Assembly: GCA_051208035.1 (NCBI GenBank)
Contig: JBPJFZ010000008.1
Coordinates: 186,001 to 250,000 of the forward strand
Direction: 5' to 3'
DNA length: 64,000 bases
Source: JACKOB01 sp024234575
GTDB taxonomy: Bacteria; Pseudomonadota; Gammaproteobacteria; Pseudomonadales; Oleiphilaceae
In this document: positions 35,670 through 44,658 of the stretch, one piece after another
How positions within the stretch are numbered: position 1 is the first letter of the stretch
How the letters are laid out: every line of letters starts with the position of its first letter
The notes under the pieces: generated by a model
The model's input: the letters and a program-made list of their open reading frames with translations, nothing else
Database searches by the model: none
What the model was told of the DNA's origin: nothing
Program-made: the position numbers and the translations under genes

Positions 35670-35826
35670 AAGAATCAAATGAGTCCAACAATTAAGGATC
35701 AGTAAGCGTAGAATTGATGCAGATAGCCACTAAACATGGAAGGTGCTTCGGCAACCAACCGCCATAGCGGCTATCACATCAGGCAGAGATTCTCTTTGCC
35801 ACCGGATTTCTACAGGAGTGAATCCT

Positions 35827-36654
35827 ATGCAACAACTGACTTCAGCTGGCAATCAGCTGGTTAACGACCTCTCTTATCGATACAACCTTTCTACCGATGC
35901 GGTTACCCATATGCTGATCGCCGTGAATCAGGGAGGTGGTAGCATGGCTCAGTTTAGTTGTCCGGAATTGGGAGGCTCAGGGCAATGGATGCGTGGCGGT
36001 ATGACCATGGTGGGGGATATGTTCAACCATGGCCTAAAAATGACCGTCGATAACCTTTGCAATGAGTTATCCAATGCTTTGGCAAATATTCAGGTATTCC
36101 CCGTTATTCCGCGCGGCGCTCCGGGCAGCAATCAGTGGTGGCCTGCCGATCTGGGGCAGCCTTTCAGTAGCGGCGCACAAAACAGCACGCGTTATGCGAT
36201 TTTCCCTCGTCGACTGGCGGTTGAAGTAAACGGCCAGGTTACGGTCTATGATACGCTCGACAATAATATTGGCGGCGTGAGTCAACAGCAAGGTGGCAAC
36301 AATGCGCTGACCTTCAGCAGCCAATATGGCACCATCGCGGTGTCGAGCTTGCCCATTGTCTCTGGCCCCGGCATCGCACCTGCGCCGCAAACCAATTTTC
36401 TTGCACCCGAACCGCCCGTGGTAAATGCACCGCAACCGCAAGAAAGTAATCTTGAAATGCCTATACCTCCTGTGGAGCAAAATAGTCGTCAATCGATGGG
36501 TAATTCTTCTTCTGCTAACGCTGACCTTGGCGCAGGCATGTCATCCAGCGCAATTATCGATCTTATCGGCAAACTGGCGCAACTACGTGAAGCCGGGGCG
36601 CTGACAGATGCGGAATTCAATGCCAAGAAAGTAGAGTTGTTAAGTCGGCTATAA
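35827..36654 (+). CDS. SHOCT-domain protein
   Basis: About 275 aa from the ATG at 35827, which has CAGGAG upstream; the open frame extends to 35743 without such a site. The C-terminal ~30 residues are a SHOCT motif (LAQLREAGALTDAEFNAKKVELLSRL). Before it is a Pro/Gln-rich linker, and before that a Gly/Met-rich part (GGSMAQFSCPELGGSGQWMRGGMTM) with no known family. No signal peptide. SHOCT is usually an oligomerisation tail. The function is unknown. Confidence 0.75.
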   Translation: MQQLTSAGNQLVNDLSYRYNLSTDAVTHMLIAVNQGGGSMAQFSCPELGGSGQWMRGGMTMVGDMFNHGLKMTVDNLCNELSNALANIQVFPVIPRGAPGSNQWWPADLGQPFSSGAQNSTRYAIFPRRLAVEVNGQVTVYDTLDNNIGGVSQQQGGNNALTFSSQYGTIAVSSLPIVSGPGIAPAPQTNFLAPEPPVVNAPQPQESNLEMPIPPVEQNSRQSMGNSSSANADLGAGMSSSAIIDLIGKLAQLREAGALTDAEFNAKKVELLSRL

Positions 36655-36792
36655 AATCGAAATGGGTCAGGCTGAAATAATTTTGACCAATCTAAAAGGC
36701 CCTTCCAGAGTTTTTTTGGCGGGGCTTTAGTAATAAATGGGGGGCGGTTCAATACGCTCCTTTGGCTAGCGTTGCCCTTTAGATTCGTTCCT

Positions 36793-37392
36793 TTACTCGT
36801 CAATAAATGATCCTTCTTCAAGATCGTCGACTGGAAAGCTGATGATCGGGGTAGAAAAAACATCTGCACGTGCGCGATTCAGTACTCTGGAATGCTGGAT
36901 GATTTTTCCTGACTCCATGTCTTTAGAGTAGTAATAAAGCTCACTTACCCCGTGGTACATATTTACGGCCAGGATATCCAGGTTTTGCGACTGACCATCG
37001 GTAGATACCCAAAAAATAGGGACGGTCAAGCCAAAGGTATCTTTGTCTGTGCCCAGGGATGTAAAAAAGAAGTCCAGGATGTAGCCTGCATCGTCAATAT
37101 TGTCGACAAGCTTCATGGCAAAGCGTGATTCCAGCTCTAATTTTAAGCGGGCATTGGCATAGTCCACCACTGGAGAAGGGTTGATAAAATGGCTGCGTAA
37201 GTAAACGGGCTTTGCTGCAAATGGACTTAGATCTTCTTCTTGTAATTGCGTCATCAGGTTATTGATGCTGTAGGTCACCAGGCGCTGTGCTGTCGAGCCA
37301 TCATAGATGTCCACTTTACCTCTGGTTGAGCAAGCAGACAGCAAGCAGGTAAGAAGAATTAAAAAGGATAGCCTTGAGATGAAGCGAGACAT
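36793..37392 (-). CDS. Lipoprotein of unknown function
   Basis: A 199-aa lipoprotein with signal helix and lipobox LLSAC (Cys21). The mature part reads like a single alpha/beta domain (TAQRLVTYSINNLMTQL; AGYILDFFFTSLGTD; PIFWVSTD). No family recognised. It converges with the SHOCT gene, leaving about 140 bases without a gene that show no clear terminator. Confidence 0.7.
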   Translation of the reverse strand: MSRFISRLSFLILLTCLLSACSTRGKVDIYDGSTAQRLVTYSINNLMTQLQEEDLSPFAAKPVYLRSHFINPSPVVDYANARLKLELESRFAMKLVDNIDDAGYILDFFFTSLGTDKDTFGLTVPIFWVSTDGQSQNLDILAVNMYHGVSELYYYSKDMESGKIIQHSRVLNRARADVFSTPIISFPVDDLEEGSFIDE

Positions 37393-37634
37393 CAGGTTTA
37401 TGATTCCTTATTTTGATTTTGCATGTCGTTAGGTGTGACTAAATATACCTGTCTGTTGCGTAAAGTTGAAGCTAAAGCAGGGCTTGTTGCGGTCAGGCGG
37501 CTAGGAATCATGATGTTACTGGTGGTGGGCATTGAATAGCAGGTTTACCTGTTGCTTCTCTTGCTAAAACAGGAAAAACTTAGTCAGATTAACAGAATGA
37601 CACTACACTAACTCGGTTGATGCGTAGTAGATAG

Positions 37635-38357
37635 ATGATATTGATTGGGGGTATTGTGAATTTGCGTCTTTTCTTAAAGATTGGAGTGTGGGGGCTCGCA
37701 GGGTACTTTGTTCTGGGGTATTTGTTAAAGCCCAATCAGATAGTGCTTGAGCATCAAAAGGCTGAACAAGAGGCGGTGGCTGATTATCGGAACATGAAAG
37801 CCGATGAGATAGCACGTTATAAAAGCGTGCTGGCAGAAGTGGATGAGATGAACATTGCCGATGCCAACCTTGTTACCTGCATTAAAAAAAGTCTGCAAAT
37901 GTGGGAGCACCTGATCAAGTATGGAAAGATGACCAGTGCCACAGAATTAACAGAAATCGAGTGCTATAAAAAAGGCATTACGCAGCTTAATGGTATCGAG
38001 AAGTTCACCCATCTCAAAAAACTTAGTTTGCAACAAAATGGTGTGGCGTACCTTGATCCGTTAAAAAATATGACGTCGCTAGAAGAACTTAACCTATCGG
38101 GGAACCCTGTTAAAAGTTTTTGGGAAATCGCTGATTTGCCTAACCTGAAGCGATTAGATGTTTCTGGTATCAGGGTTGATAATCTTGATGAGTTTCTTCG
38201 TTTCGGCAGTCTGAAAACACTAAACTATCACATTGATAACGAATACCCCTGTATCGATCTGGACCAGTTTTTTAAAGAAGCCAGAGATAAACCCTGGCGT
38301 TTGAACAGACCGGGTAATTGTATTGCACCGCACGGTGATAAAACCCGCTTTTACTAG
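37635..38357 (+). CDS. Leucine-rich-repeat protein with N-terminal membrane anchor
   Basis: A 240-aa protein: one N-terminal hydrophobic helix (FLKIGVWGLAGYFVLGYLL), a helical stretch (to ~90), then three or four LRR units of the internalin-like type (GIEKFTHLKKLSLQQNGV; PLKNMTSLEELNLSGNPV; IADLPNLKRLDVSGI). Probably anchored in the inner membrane with the repeats in the periplasm, binding a protein partner. ATG 37635 has no ribosome site; GTG 37656 has GGGGGT just upstream and may be the true start. Confidence 0.8.
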   Translation: MILIGGIVNLRLFLKIGVWGLAGYFVLGYLLKPNQIVLEHQKAEQEAVADYRNMKADEIARYKSVLAEVDEMNIADANLVTCIKKSLQMWEHLIKYGKMTSATELTEIECYKKGITQLNGIEKFTHLKKLSLQQNGVAYLDPLKNMTSLEELNLSGNPVKSFWEIADLPNLKRLDVSGIRVDNLDEFLRFGSLKTLNYHIDNEYPCIDLDQFFKEARDKPWRLNRPGNCIAPHGDKTRFY

Positions 38358-38362
38358 TCTGA

Positions 38363-38926
38363 CTACCTTAGCTCGGGAGGGAACGCTGGCATGCTTCGGT
38401 GAAACTGGCGTGTCAGCACTTCGGGTTCGTTGTCCCACACCAGGGTAAGTTTACCGCTGTCATAACTGATAAACGATGCACCAGTCATCGGCGGGATAAA
38501 CTCTGCTCCCTGATCCTTGTAAGTGACTTTAAAGCTGATATGTCGGTTGTGGATCGACCAGTAGCCACCGTATGAGCGACGGTTAATATCTGAATATCCG
38601 GTTCTTTTATGTAAAAAACTTTCGATAAAAGTACCATTTTTATCGAAAACGATCTCTATTTCGTTACCGTTACGTGTGCCCTTCCAGTGCCCGACAAACA
38701 GCGTTTCTGAAGGTGTTGTAATAGTAGTTGGGCCTTTTGAGTTGGCAATTGGCTGTGTTGCAGACTCCCCCACAACCTTCTTTTTTGATTCTGCTGGTGG
38801 CTGGGTGCCAAAGTGTGTTTGGCCATTTTCATCGACCCACTTATAAATCTGCCCGGCAGTAAGCGGCCCGGATAACAGGACGCAGGCTAACAGCATTCGA
38901 GAAAGCAGATGAGCAATTGGTTTCAC
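38363..38926 (-). CDS. DUF4124 envelope protein (copy 1)
   Basis: A 187-aa secreted protein: signal peptide (~1-24), then a DUF4124 motif (YKWVDENGQTHFGTQPP), a polar linker and a C-terminal beta-rich domain (GHWKGTRNGNEIEIVFDKNG...) like a small lipocalin-type barrel. Its start overlaps the stop of the next upstream copy (ATGA), so they are translationally coupled. One of four DUF4124 genes in 3 kb. The function is unknown. Confidence 0.8.
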   Translation of the reverse strand: MKPIAHLLSRMLLACVLLSGPLTAGQIYKWVDENGQTHFGTQPPAESKKKVVGESATQPIANSKGPTTITTPSETLFVGHWKGTRNGNEIEIVFDKNGTFIESFLHKRTGYSDINRRSYGGYWSIHNRHISFKVTYKDQGAEFIPPMTGASFISYDSGKLTLVWDNEPEVLTRQFHRSMPAFPPELR

Positions 38927-39750
38927 TTTTCACGCTTCCTTTTAAAGTGCATGATTTCGCCAGTGCCGTCTTGGCGCAGGCGGAAGTTACGAGGGTCCAG
39001 TAGCTCAATATTCCAGCGCTCTGTTTCGGTGGATTTCGCCAGTAAATCCTTGAATGCTCCGGCATATTCAAGTACCAGTGTGTCACCTTCGATTTTCCAG
39101 TTGCCTTGGGCCTTAACGTGGTTTGGATTAGGGTGTGCGGTCATGTTTTTATCGTAGTGGTCGGTGTAGTAGCGGGTAAACTGGCCGTCTTCAAACTTCG
39201 CTCGGGCAATCACGTAGCTGTCATCGGTTGGGCTAACCTCGGCCCAGGTGCCGGATGCCAGCTCTTCTTTTTCTGACAAATCATAGCGCGAGTCTTTCAG
39301 ACGATTAAATGTATAACGTCGTTCGGACTCGTATTCCACGAGCACCATTCTATATTCGTATACCTCTTTAAGAGAGAAGTTCTTTGTGGCACCACTATTC
39401 TCGTTTAAGGTGAGCTTGCCTGGGAATAGCTCCCATTTGCCGGGAGAGTAGACCGGCTTTTGCTGGTCTTTATGCACCGCCCACTGGTAGCCATAACTGC
39501 TTACCGAGAGCTCGATGACGCCACCGTTCTCTTTGGCGTACCACTTGTTTTGAATAACATCCGCCGCTTCGGCACTTTTCTCGCCACTGCTCCCATAACG
39601 GGTTGCCTCTGCCTGTTGCATTTTTGCAGGTGGTGGCTGCGTGCCAAAATGTACCTGGCCGTTTTCGTCGGTCCATTTGTAGACTTTTGCGCCAGTCAGG
39701 CACAGAAAGGCTGCAGGGAGTATGAGTAGGCGTTTGCACGAAAGGTTCAT
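38923..39750 (-). CDS. DUF4124 envelope protein (copy 2)
   Basis: A 275-aa paralogue: signal peptide, DUF4124 motif (YKWTDENGQVHFGTQPPP) and two beta-rich repeats of the barrel-like domain (IELSVSSYGYQW; GTWAEVSPTDDSYVIARAKFEDG), each ending in a strand with a Glu-Leu/Leu-Glu pattern. The end is very basic (KRKREK). It overlaps copy 1 by four bases. Likely periplasmic. Confidence 0.8.
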   Translation of the reverse strand: MNLSCKRLLILPAAFLCLTGAKVYKWTDENGQVHFGTQPPPAKMQQAEATRYGSSGEKSAEAADVIQNKWYAKENGGVIELSVSSYGYQWAVHKDQQKPVYSPGKWELFPGKLTLNENSGATKNFSLKEVYEYRMVLVEYESERRYTFNRLKDSRYDLSEKEELASGTWAEVSPTDDSYVIARAKFEDGQFTRYYTDHYDKNMTAHPNPNHVKAQGNWKIEGDTLVLEYAGAFKDLLAKSTETERWNIELLDPRNFRLRQDGTGEIMHFKRKREK

Positions 39751-39859
39751 CTGTTCCTCATTGTATGGGTTATTTTCTAATGTTGTGTGTTGAGAATCAT
39801 GAAAGCGCAGTCGTCCTGCTTCCTGTTCTGCCTGTGAGATCGTTGAGACCAGTGCATTC

Positions 39860-40702
39860 TTAGCGGTCTCGCTTTAGTATTTGAGTCATTCCCGAGCCTT
39901 GATCGACAAATACCATTTCCTGATAACTTCTTTTTTGGATGATCCAGCGCTGCATGCGCCCGATGGCGTTGTCTATTGGATGCCCGTAATCAGCGACGAA
40001 ATCGAGGGTTAGTTCTGGGTCTTGCCACTCCCAGTTGCCAAACTGTCTTGTGCGGTTGTTATCGGGGAAATACATAATAAATGTGCCATGGTCAAACTTA
40101 TACTTCTGGCCTTTTTGGTCTGACCACTCACCTTTTAACTCTCGGGAGAAGTCGGTGCTGTCGGTTTGGCGCTGGCGTTTGAATGTCAGCTTTTTAACAA
40201 AATCCTGCACGATAATAAGCTTAGTGTCATCAAGGTAGGTCACTTCATAGTTTTCTGTGGTATCGAGCTTTTCAGGTTCTCCTTGATGTTCGAAGTACGT
40301 GAGTTCGAGCACGTCATTGCTGAGTTTATATTTCCCCGATGCAAAATTTGCTTTGGTAATGCCATAGCTGCCCACGAAGTTTTCAGAGAGTTCAAAGTCA
40401 TCGTAAGATAGTTTTAATCTTAATGTGGCTCTGGTGTCTTTTGCCGCCCACCATTCACCGCGAATGCGATAATCAGAAGAAGACTCTTTTTTCTCTGAAC
40501 CTGGCGTAGAAAGCTCTTCGACCTCAACTTTGTCTTCTTTGATTTTTTGAGGCGGTGGTGGAGTAGAACCAAAATGGGTGACGCCGTTTTCGTCGACCCA
40601 TTTAAACATTTTTGCTGCTGACACCGGCAACGGCGCGATCAAACACATATACAATAAGGGCAAGAAGTATTTGCGAGGTTTTATCATCCGAGCTTGTTCC
40701 AT
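39860..40702 (-). CDS. DUF4124 envelope protein (copy 3)
   Basis: A 280-aa paralogue with the same plan as copy 2: hydrophobic signal (PLLYMCLIAPLPVSAA), DUF4124 motif (FKWVDENGVTHFGSTPPPP), Lys/Glu-rich linker, then two beta domains (GEWWAAKDTRATLRLKLS; GEWSDQKGQKYKFDHGTF). An upstream ATG extends the N-terminus by a few basic residues. It is separated from copy 2 by about 110 bases. Confidence 0.8.
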   Translation of the reverse strand: MEQARMIKPRKYFLPLLYMCLIAPLPVSAAKMFKWVDENGVTHFGSTPPPPQKIKEDKVEVEELSTPGSEKKESSSDYRIRGEWWAAKDTRATLRLKLSYDDFELSENFVGSYGITKANFASGKYKLSNDVLELTYFEHQGEPEKLDTTENYEVTYLDDTKLIIVQDFVKKLTFKRQRQTDSTDFSRELKGEWSDQKGQKYKFDHGTFIMYFPDNNRTRQFGNWEWQDPELTLDFVADYGHPIDNAIGRMQRWIIQKRSYQEMVFVDQGSGMTQILKRDR

Positions 40703-40832
40703 GACGAGGTCAGAGGTTCATGAGGCTATAACGCAGAACCTGTTTTCTTGTGTGGCATCTTCACGAAAGTATAACAACACCTGGTGGCTATGCGATCTTT
40801 GCTATCGTTAAGGTTATATTAGTTGTCCGATT

Positions 40833-41480
40833 GTGCAATTCCATAATGCAGCGAGGTTGGAATTAAATGATTTTTTTAAGGCTGTCATGTTAGTCGTTTT
40901 GCTTGGTGCCAGCGGTGCAGAGGCAAAGGTATACAAGTGGGTGGATGAGCGGGGGGTTGTGCACTTCACACAAACACCCCCAGTGCAGCAGCAGACCAGC
41001 GGCAACCTGCAAACACTGGAAGTGAATACGGGCAGAATCAGTCCTCGGTTTCGCGATGGTCGCCAATACTGCGGCTCGCAAGCAATTCCAGACGGTGATA
41101 GCGACATCGTGCGCTACCTGATTTTGGTGAAAATGCAGCTTTCTACCTACAGAGAAAACCTGGCCTACGTCAGGCAAAAACATCCATCCGGGCAAGATAA
41201 AAATGAGCATGTCGATGAGTATAAATGTCTGATTGGATGGGCTGAGTCTGAGTTGGAGAAAAATGACCGACAATTGCAGGATTTGCGCGCCGAGTATTAT
41301 TCTCTTAGCGCGCAATTTCAGGAAGCCTCGGGTAAAAAGCAGCAAGACTGCCCACAATTCGAAGGCTGGTTAGTGGGTGAAGATGCTGAAAAATGGGCCT
41401 CATGCGATAGAACACATAGCCGCGATATGTCCGCCGCGAAGAAAAGAATGAAGCAATTGCTGCCTTTAGTTGAAGAATAA
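40833..41480 (+). CDS. DUF4124 envelope protein (copy 4, divergent)
   Basis: A 215-aa protein on the opposite strand to the other three. Signal helix (AVMLVVLLGASGAEA), DUF4124 motif (YKWVDERGVVHFTQTPP), then a helical, Cys-containing C-terminal half (CLIGWAESELEKNDRQLQDL; CDRTHSRDMS) instead of the beta domain. The frame starts at GTG 40833; ATG 40887 would give a shorter signal and has AAGG upstream. It is divergent from copy 3, with about 130 bases between them. Confidence 0.75.
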   Translation: MQFHNAARLELNDFFKAVMLVVLLGASGAEAKVYKWVDERGVVHFTQTPPVQQQTSGNLQTLEVNTGRISPRFRDGRQYCGSQAIPDGDSDIVRYLILVKMQLSTYRENLAYVRQKHPSGQDKNEHVDEYKCLIGWAESELEKNDRQLQDLRAEYYSLSAQFQEASGKKQQDCPQFEGWLVGEDAEKWASCDRTHSRDMSAAKKRMKQLLPLVEE

Positions 41481-41601
41481 GTACGGGTTTTAGCAAGTTG
41501 TTGCCAGTGTATTGGGATTGAGGTTTTTGTACTAAGGTTAATACTGATACAGGCGGTGTTGATGCATCGCATTTCAAAATGCAGCCTTAGGAACATCCCC
41601 G

Positions 41602-44600
41602 TTGAAAATAAAATCCTATCATCTAAGCGTCACCGTTATCTTGATGGCAATGTTTTTCGCTGCGTTGAGTTTCGGAATTCAGCAGTGGGTCGTGCTTCCC
41701 AGTTTTTCTCAGCTGGAAGATAAAGCGGTAAAGCAAGATCTTGAACGGGTATTGGAATCTATTGCGAGTGAGCAAAAGCATCTGCAAATGCTGGCAGGAG
41801 ATTGGGCGCAATGGGATGATACCTTTGAGTTTGTGCAGGATAAGAACAATGATTACGTCGAATCCAATTTAGCGTGGGAATCACTGTCCGGGGCCAGTGG
41901 CGTGCACTTACTCTACTACATTGACAATCAGGATTCCGTTGTGTGGGGAGAAGTTTTCTCTCCGCAGGAAGAAAAAAATATTACGCTGCCAGAGTTTAGC
42001 GAAGATTTTTTGAAAGAAAACCATCGTTGGTGGCGACCGGATAGCGGAGACGATATTGCCGGTATAGTGCTGACAGAGCGCGGACCAATGCTGATCTGTT
42101 CGTTAAATATTCTATCCAGTGCTGGTAAGGGGGCTTCTGCTGGCCGATTAATCATGGGGCGATTTCTCTCAGAGCAATTAATTGGCGCGCTGCGAGAACA
42201 AACGAAAGTGCGCTTTAATGTTTATCCCCTGCGCCAGGAAGGTGAGTTAACAGTGCCCGCGAATAATGCGCCTGGTTACTTAGATAAAATACTACCAAAT
42301 TTATCAGATCTATTGAGCGTTATACAAAGTGAGGGAATTGCCCGAGAGGTGGTGAGCGATAAACGGATCAATGCTTACGGGCTGGTCGATGATTTGTTAG
42401 GTAACCCTGCCATTATGATCGAGGCGGAAATAAACAGAGATATCATGCAGCAGGGGCACTATGCCGCTCGCATTGTTTTTATTTCTGTTTTCGTCGCCTT
42501 AACCTTTATTTTCTGCACGGCAACCATCGGATTCTTTTTATATAGTGCCGGCATTTACCGGGCCAATCAGCAGATTCAGCGTAAGGTTGAGCAGCGCACC
42601 AAAGAGCTAAACGAGGCGCGTAAGCAAGCCGAAATCGCCACGCAGAATGCTCTTGCGGCCAATGAGGCAAAAACCGAATTTTTGGCCAATATTAGTCATG
42701 AAATCCGAACGCCTCTCAACGGGATTATCGGTATGGCGCAAATGGCGGGTGATCGTGTGCATGATATTAACCTGCGTAATATCTTCACGACAATTCTTAG
42801 AGAAGCGGATGCCCTTATCGGCTTAATTAATGACACACTTGATCTGTCGAAAATCGAAGCAGGAAAGATGGAGCTGGAAGTTGCCCCGTTTAGTTGTGTT
42901 GAGCACTTGGAAGATATCGCCTGTGATGTCGCCTTGCGCACAGAAGGTAAAGAGATTGATATCACCTGTTATGTTGCACCGGATGTGCCGGTTTGGGTCT
43001 TAGGGGATGCCAGACGGCTGCGACAGATATTGATTAATCTTGCTTACAATGCGGTGAAGTTTACTGAATCAGGCGAAGTTAATTTACGGCTGGTAGTCGA
43101 CTCACAGGATGCGAAAAGCGTGACTTTACGCTACCAGATTCAGGACACTGGCATTGGTATCGCCGAAGATAAACAAGCGTCTATCTTTCAGCGGTTTACG
43201 CAGGCGGATAGCTCGATGAGCCGACGTTTTGGCGGCAGTGGGCTGGGTACCAGCATTGCTAAAGAACTGGTTGAGTTAATGCAAGGCGATATTGGCTTAT
43301 CAAGTAATTTGGGTGAGGGCAGCCTGTTTTGGTTTACCGTTAAGTTTGAGCTTGAAGGTGAGGGCCGAACTGCAGGTGACACCTGGAAATGTCCAAAAGT
43401 GGGCGTGAATGTGCTTATCGCAGACTACGGCCGCACCAGTGCCTCCATTCTCCATGACTATTTGGCGGCAATGGGTGTCCAGTCTGCCGTGGCTGGCTCC
43501 ACTGAGGAAGTCGTCGATATGGCCGTGATGGCGGTGCTGGATGACCAGCCCTTCAGTGCGCTAATTGTTGACGAGAAGCTGCTTGCTGACTGTGCTACAA
43601 CGGATATCGAAAACCTTCCTGTTTTAATTCTTTCTAAAGTCGGGCAGGCGGGCACGCTTGATTACGCGATGCTATCTGCTCCCCAGGTTCAAGGGCTGTT
43701 GATTAAGCCGTTACGCTGGGGGTTTCTGATCGATCACCTATGTAAACTGATAACCGGAAAGTCGTTGACCCACAAGAGGCAAAATGATGGCAAAAACCCC
43801 GCTATAGCAGGCAAAGTGCTCATGCATGGCCGGGTTTTATTAGCAGAAGACTACCCAACTAACCAGCAGGTGGCGATGGCACATTTGCAGTCTGCAGGGT
43901 TATTAGTTGATCTCGTCGAGAATGGCAAAGCAGCTATTGATGCTTTTAAGAGAATAAATTACGACATGGTTCTCATGGACTTACAAATGCCGGAAATGAA
44001 CGGTTACGATGCCACTAAGGCAATCCGTGATATCGAACAGCTTCGTTCCGAGCCGACACGCACCCCAATTGTGGCGATGAGTGCGCACACCATGCAAGAG
44101 TATCAGCAGAAGTGTTTGGCCGCAGGTTTTGACGATTTTATTTCTAAGCCTTTCAAGCGGGAAACGCTGCTGCTTTGTGTTAGAAAATGGCTTGGCAGCG
44201 ATGCATTAAGCACAGATAAATCGAAGCCGCGATTGCAGGATGTTTTGGCTATCGAACAGTCAATCACTGCGCCTAACGAATCGGCAGAATTTAGCTATAC
44301 TGATGATAAGACAAAATATCTGCCTTTTGATTTTCCGCAAGCCATCAAAGAGTTTAGAGGGGAGCGGCAAGTCGTTGAAGAAACAATCGTTTCGTTTCTT
44401 GCTCTCTGTGACCGTCAACTGCAGCAAATGCAACTAGCGGTTAGCACCGATGATTTTGCCAGTTTGTGTGCAGAGTCGCACCGAATTAAGGGCGGGGCTG
44501 CTAACCTTACGGCTTACCCATTGGCATTGACAGCAAACGAGTTGGAAAAAGCCGCAAAGAATAAAGACAATCTAAAGGTGTCGGGTTTGGTTGATGAGCT

Positions 44601-44658
44601 CGAACAACAATTAGCAGCTATCAAGGAAGTTATAAAGGAGTTAAATATCAGTGAGTAA
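41602..44658 (+). CDS. CHASE4 hybrid sensor histidine kinase
   Basis: A 1018-aa inner-membrane kinase. Helix 1 (~10-30), periplasmic CHASE4 domain (~50-265, DWAQWDDTFEFVQD), helix 2 (~290-315), coiled coil, HisKA with His366 (SHEIRTPLNG), HATPase (N-box LINLAYNAVKF; G1 DTGIGIAEDK), a weak first REC (~595-715, IADYGR; VDEKLL, no Pro after the Asp), a good second REC with Asp793 (LMDLQMPEMNG), and an HPT domain with His960 (SHRIKGGAANL). Complete phosphorelay in one chain. TTG start with AGGA about ten bases upstream. It overlaps the REC-HDOD gene by eight bases. Confidence 0.93.
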   Translation: MKIKSYHLSVTVILMAMFFAALSFGIQQWVVLPSFSQLEDKAVKQDLERVLESIASEQKHLQMLAGDWAQWDDTFEFVQDKNNDYVESNLAWESLSGASGVHLLYYIDNQDSVVWGEVFSPQEEKNITLPEFSEDFLKENHRWWRPDSGDDIAGIVLTERGPMLICSLNILSSAGKGASAGRLIMGRFLSEQLIGALREQTKVRFNVYPLRQEGELTVPANNAPGYLDKILPNLSDLLSVIQSEGIAREVVSDKRINAYGLVDDLLGNPAIMIEAEINRDIMQQGHYAARIVFISVFVALTFIFCTATIGFFLYSAGIYRANQQIQRKVEQRTKELNEARKQAEIATQNALAANEAKTEFLANISHEIRTPLNGIIGMAQMAGDRVHDINLRNIFTTILREADALIGLINDTLDLSKIEAGKMELEVAPFSCVEHLEDIACDVALRTEGKEIDITCYVAPDVPVWVLGDARRLRQILINLAYNAVKFTESGEVNLRLVVDSQDAKSVTLRYQIQDTGIGIAEDKQASIFQRFTQADSSMSRRFGGSGLGTSIAKELVELMQGDIGLSSNLGEGSLFWFTVKFELEGEGRTAGDTWKCPKVGVNVLIADYGRTSASILHDYLAAMGVQSAVAGSTEEVVDMAVMAVLDDQPFSALIVDEKLLADCATTDIENLPVLILSKVGQAGTLDYAMLSAPQVQGLLIKPLRWGFLIDHLCKLITGKSLTHKRQNDGKNPAIAGKVLMHGRVLLAEDYPTNQQVAMAHLQSAGLLVDLVENGKAAIDAFKRINYDMVLMDLQMPEMNGYDATKAIRDIEQLRSEPTRTPIVAMSAHTMQEYQQKCLAAGFDDFISKPFKRETLLLCVRKWLGSDALSTDKSKPRLQDVLAIEQSITAPNESAEFSYTDDKTKYLPFDFPQAIKEFRGERQVVEETIVSFLALCDRQLQQMQLAVSTDDFASLCAESHRIKGGAANLTAYPLALTANELEKAAKNKDNLKVSGLVDELEQQLAAIKEVIKELNISE

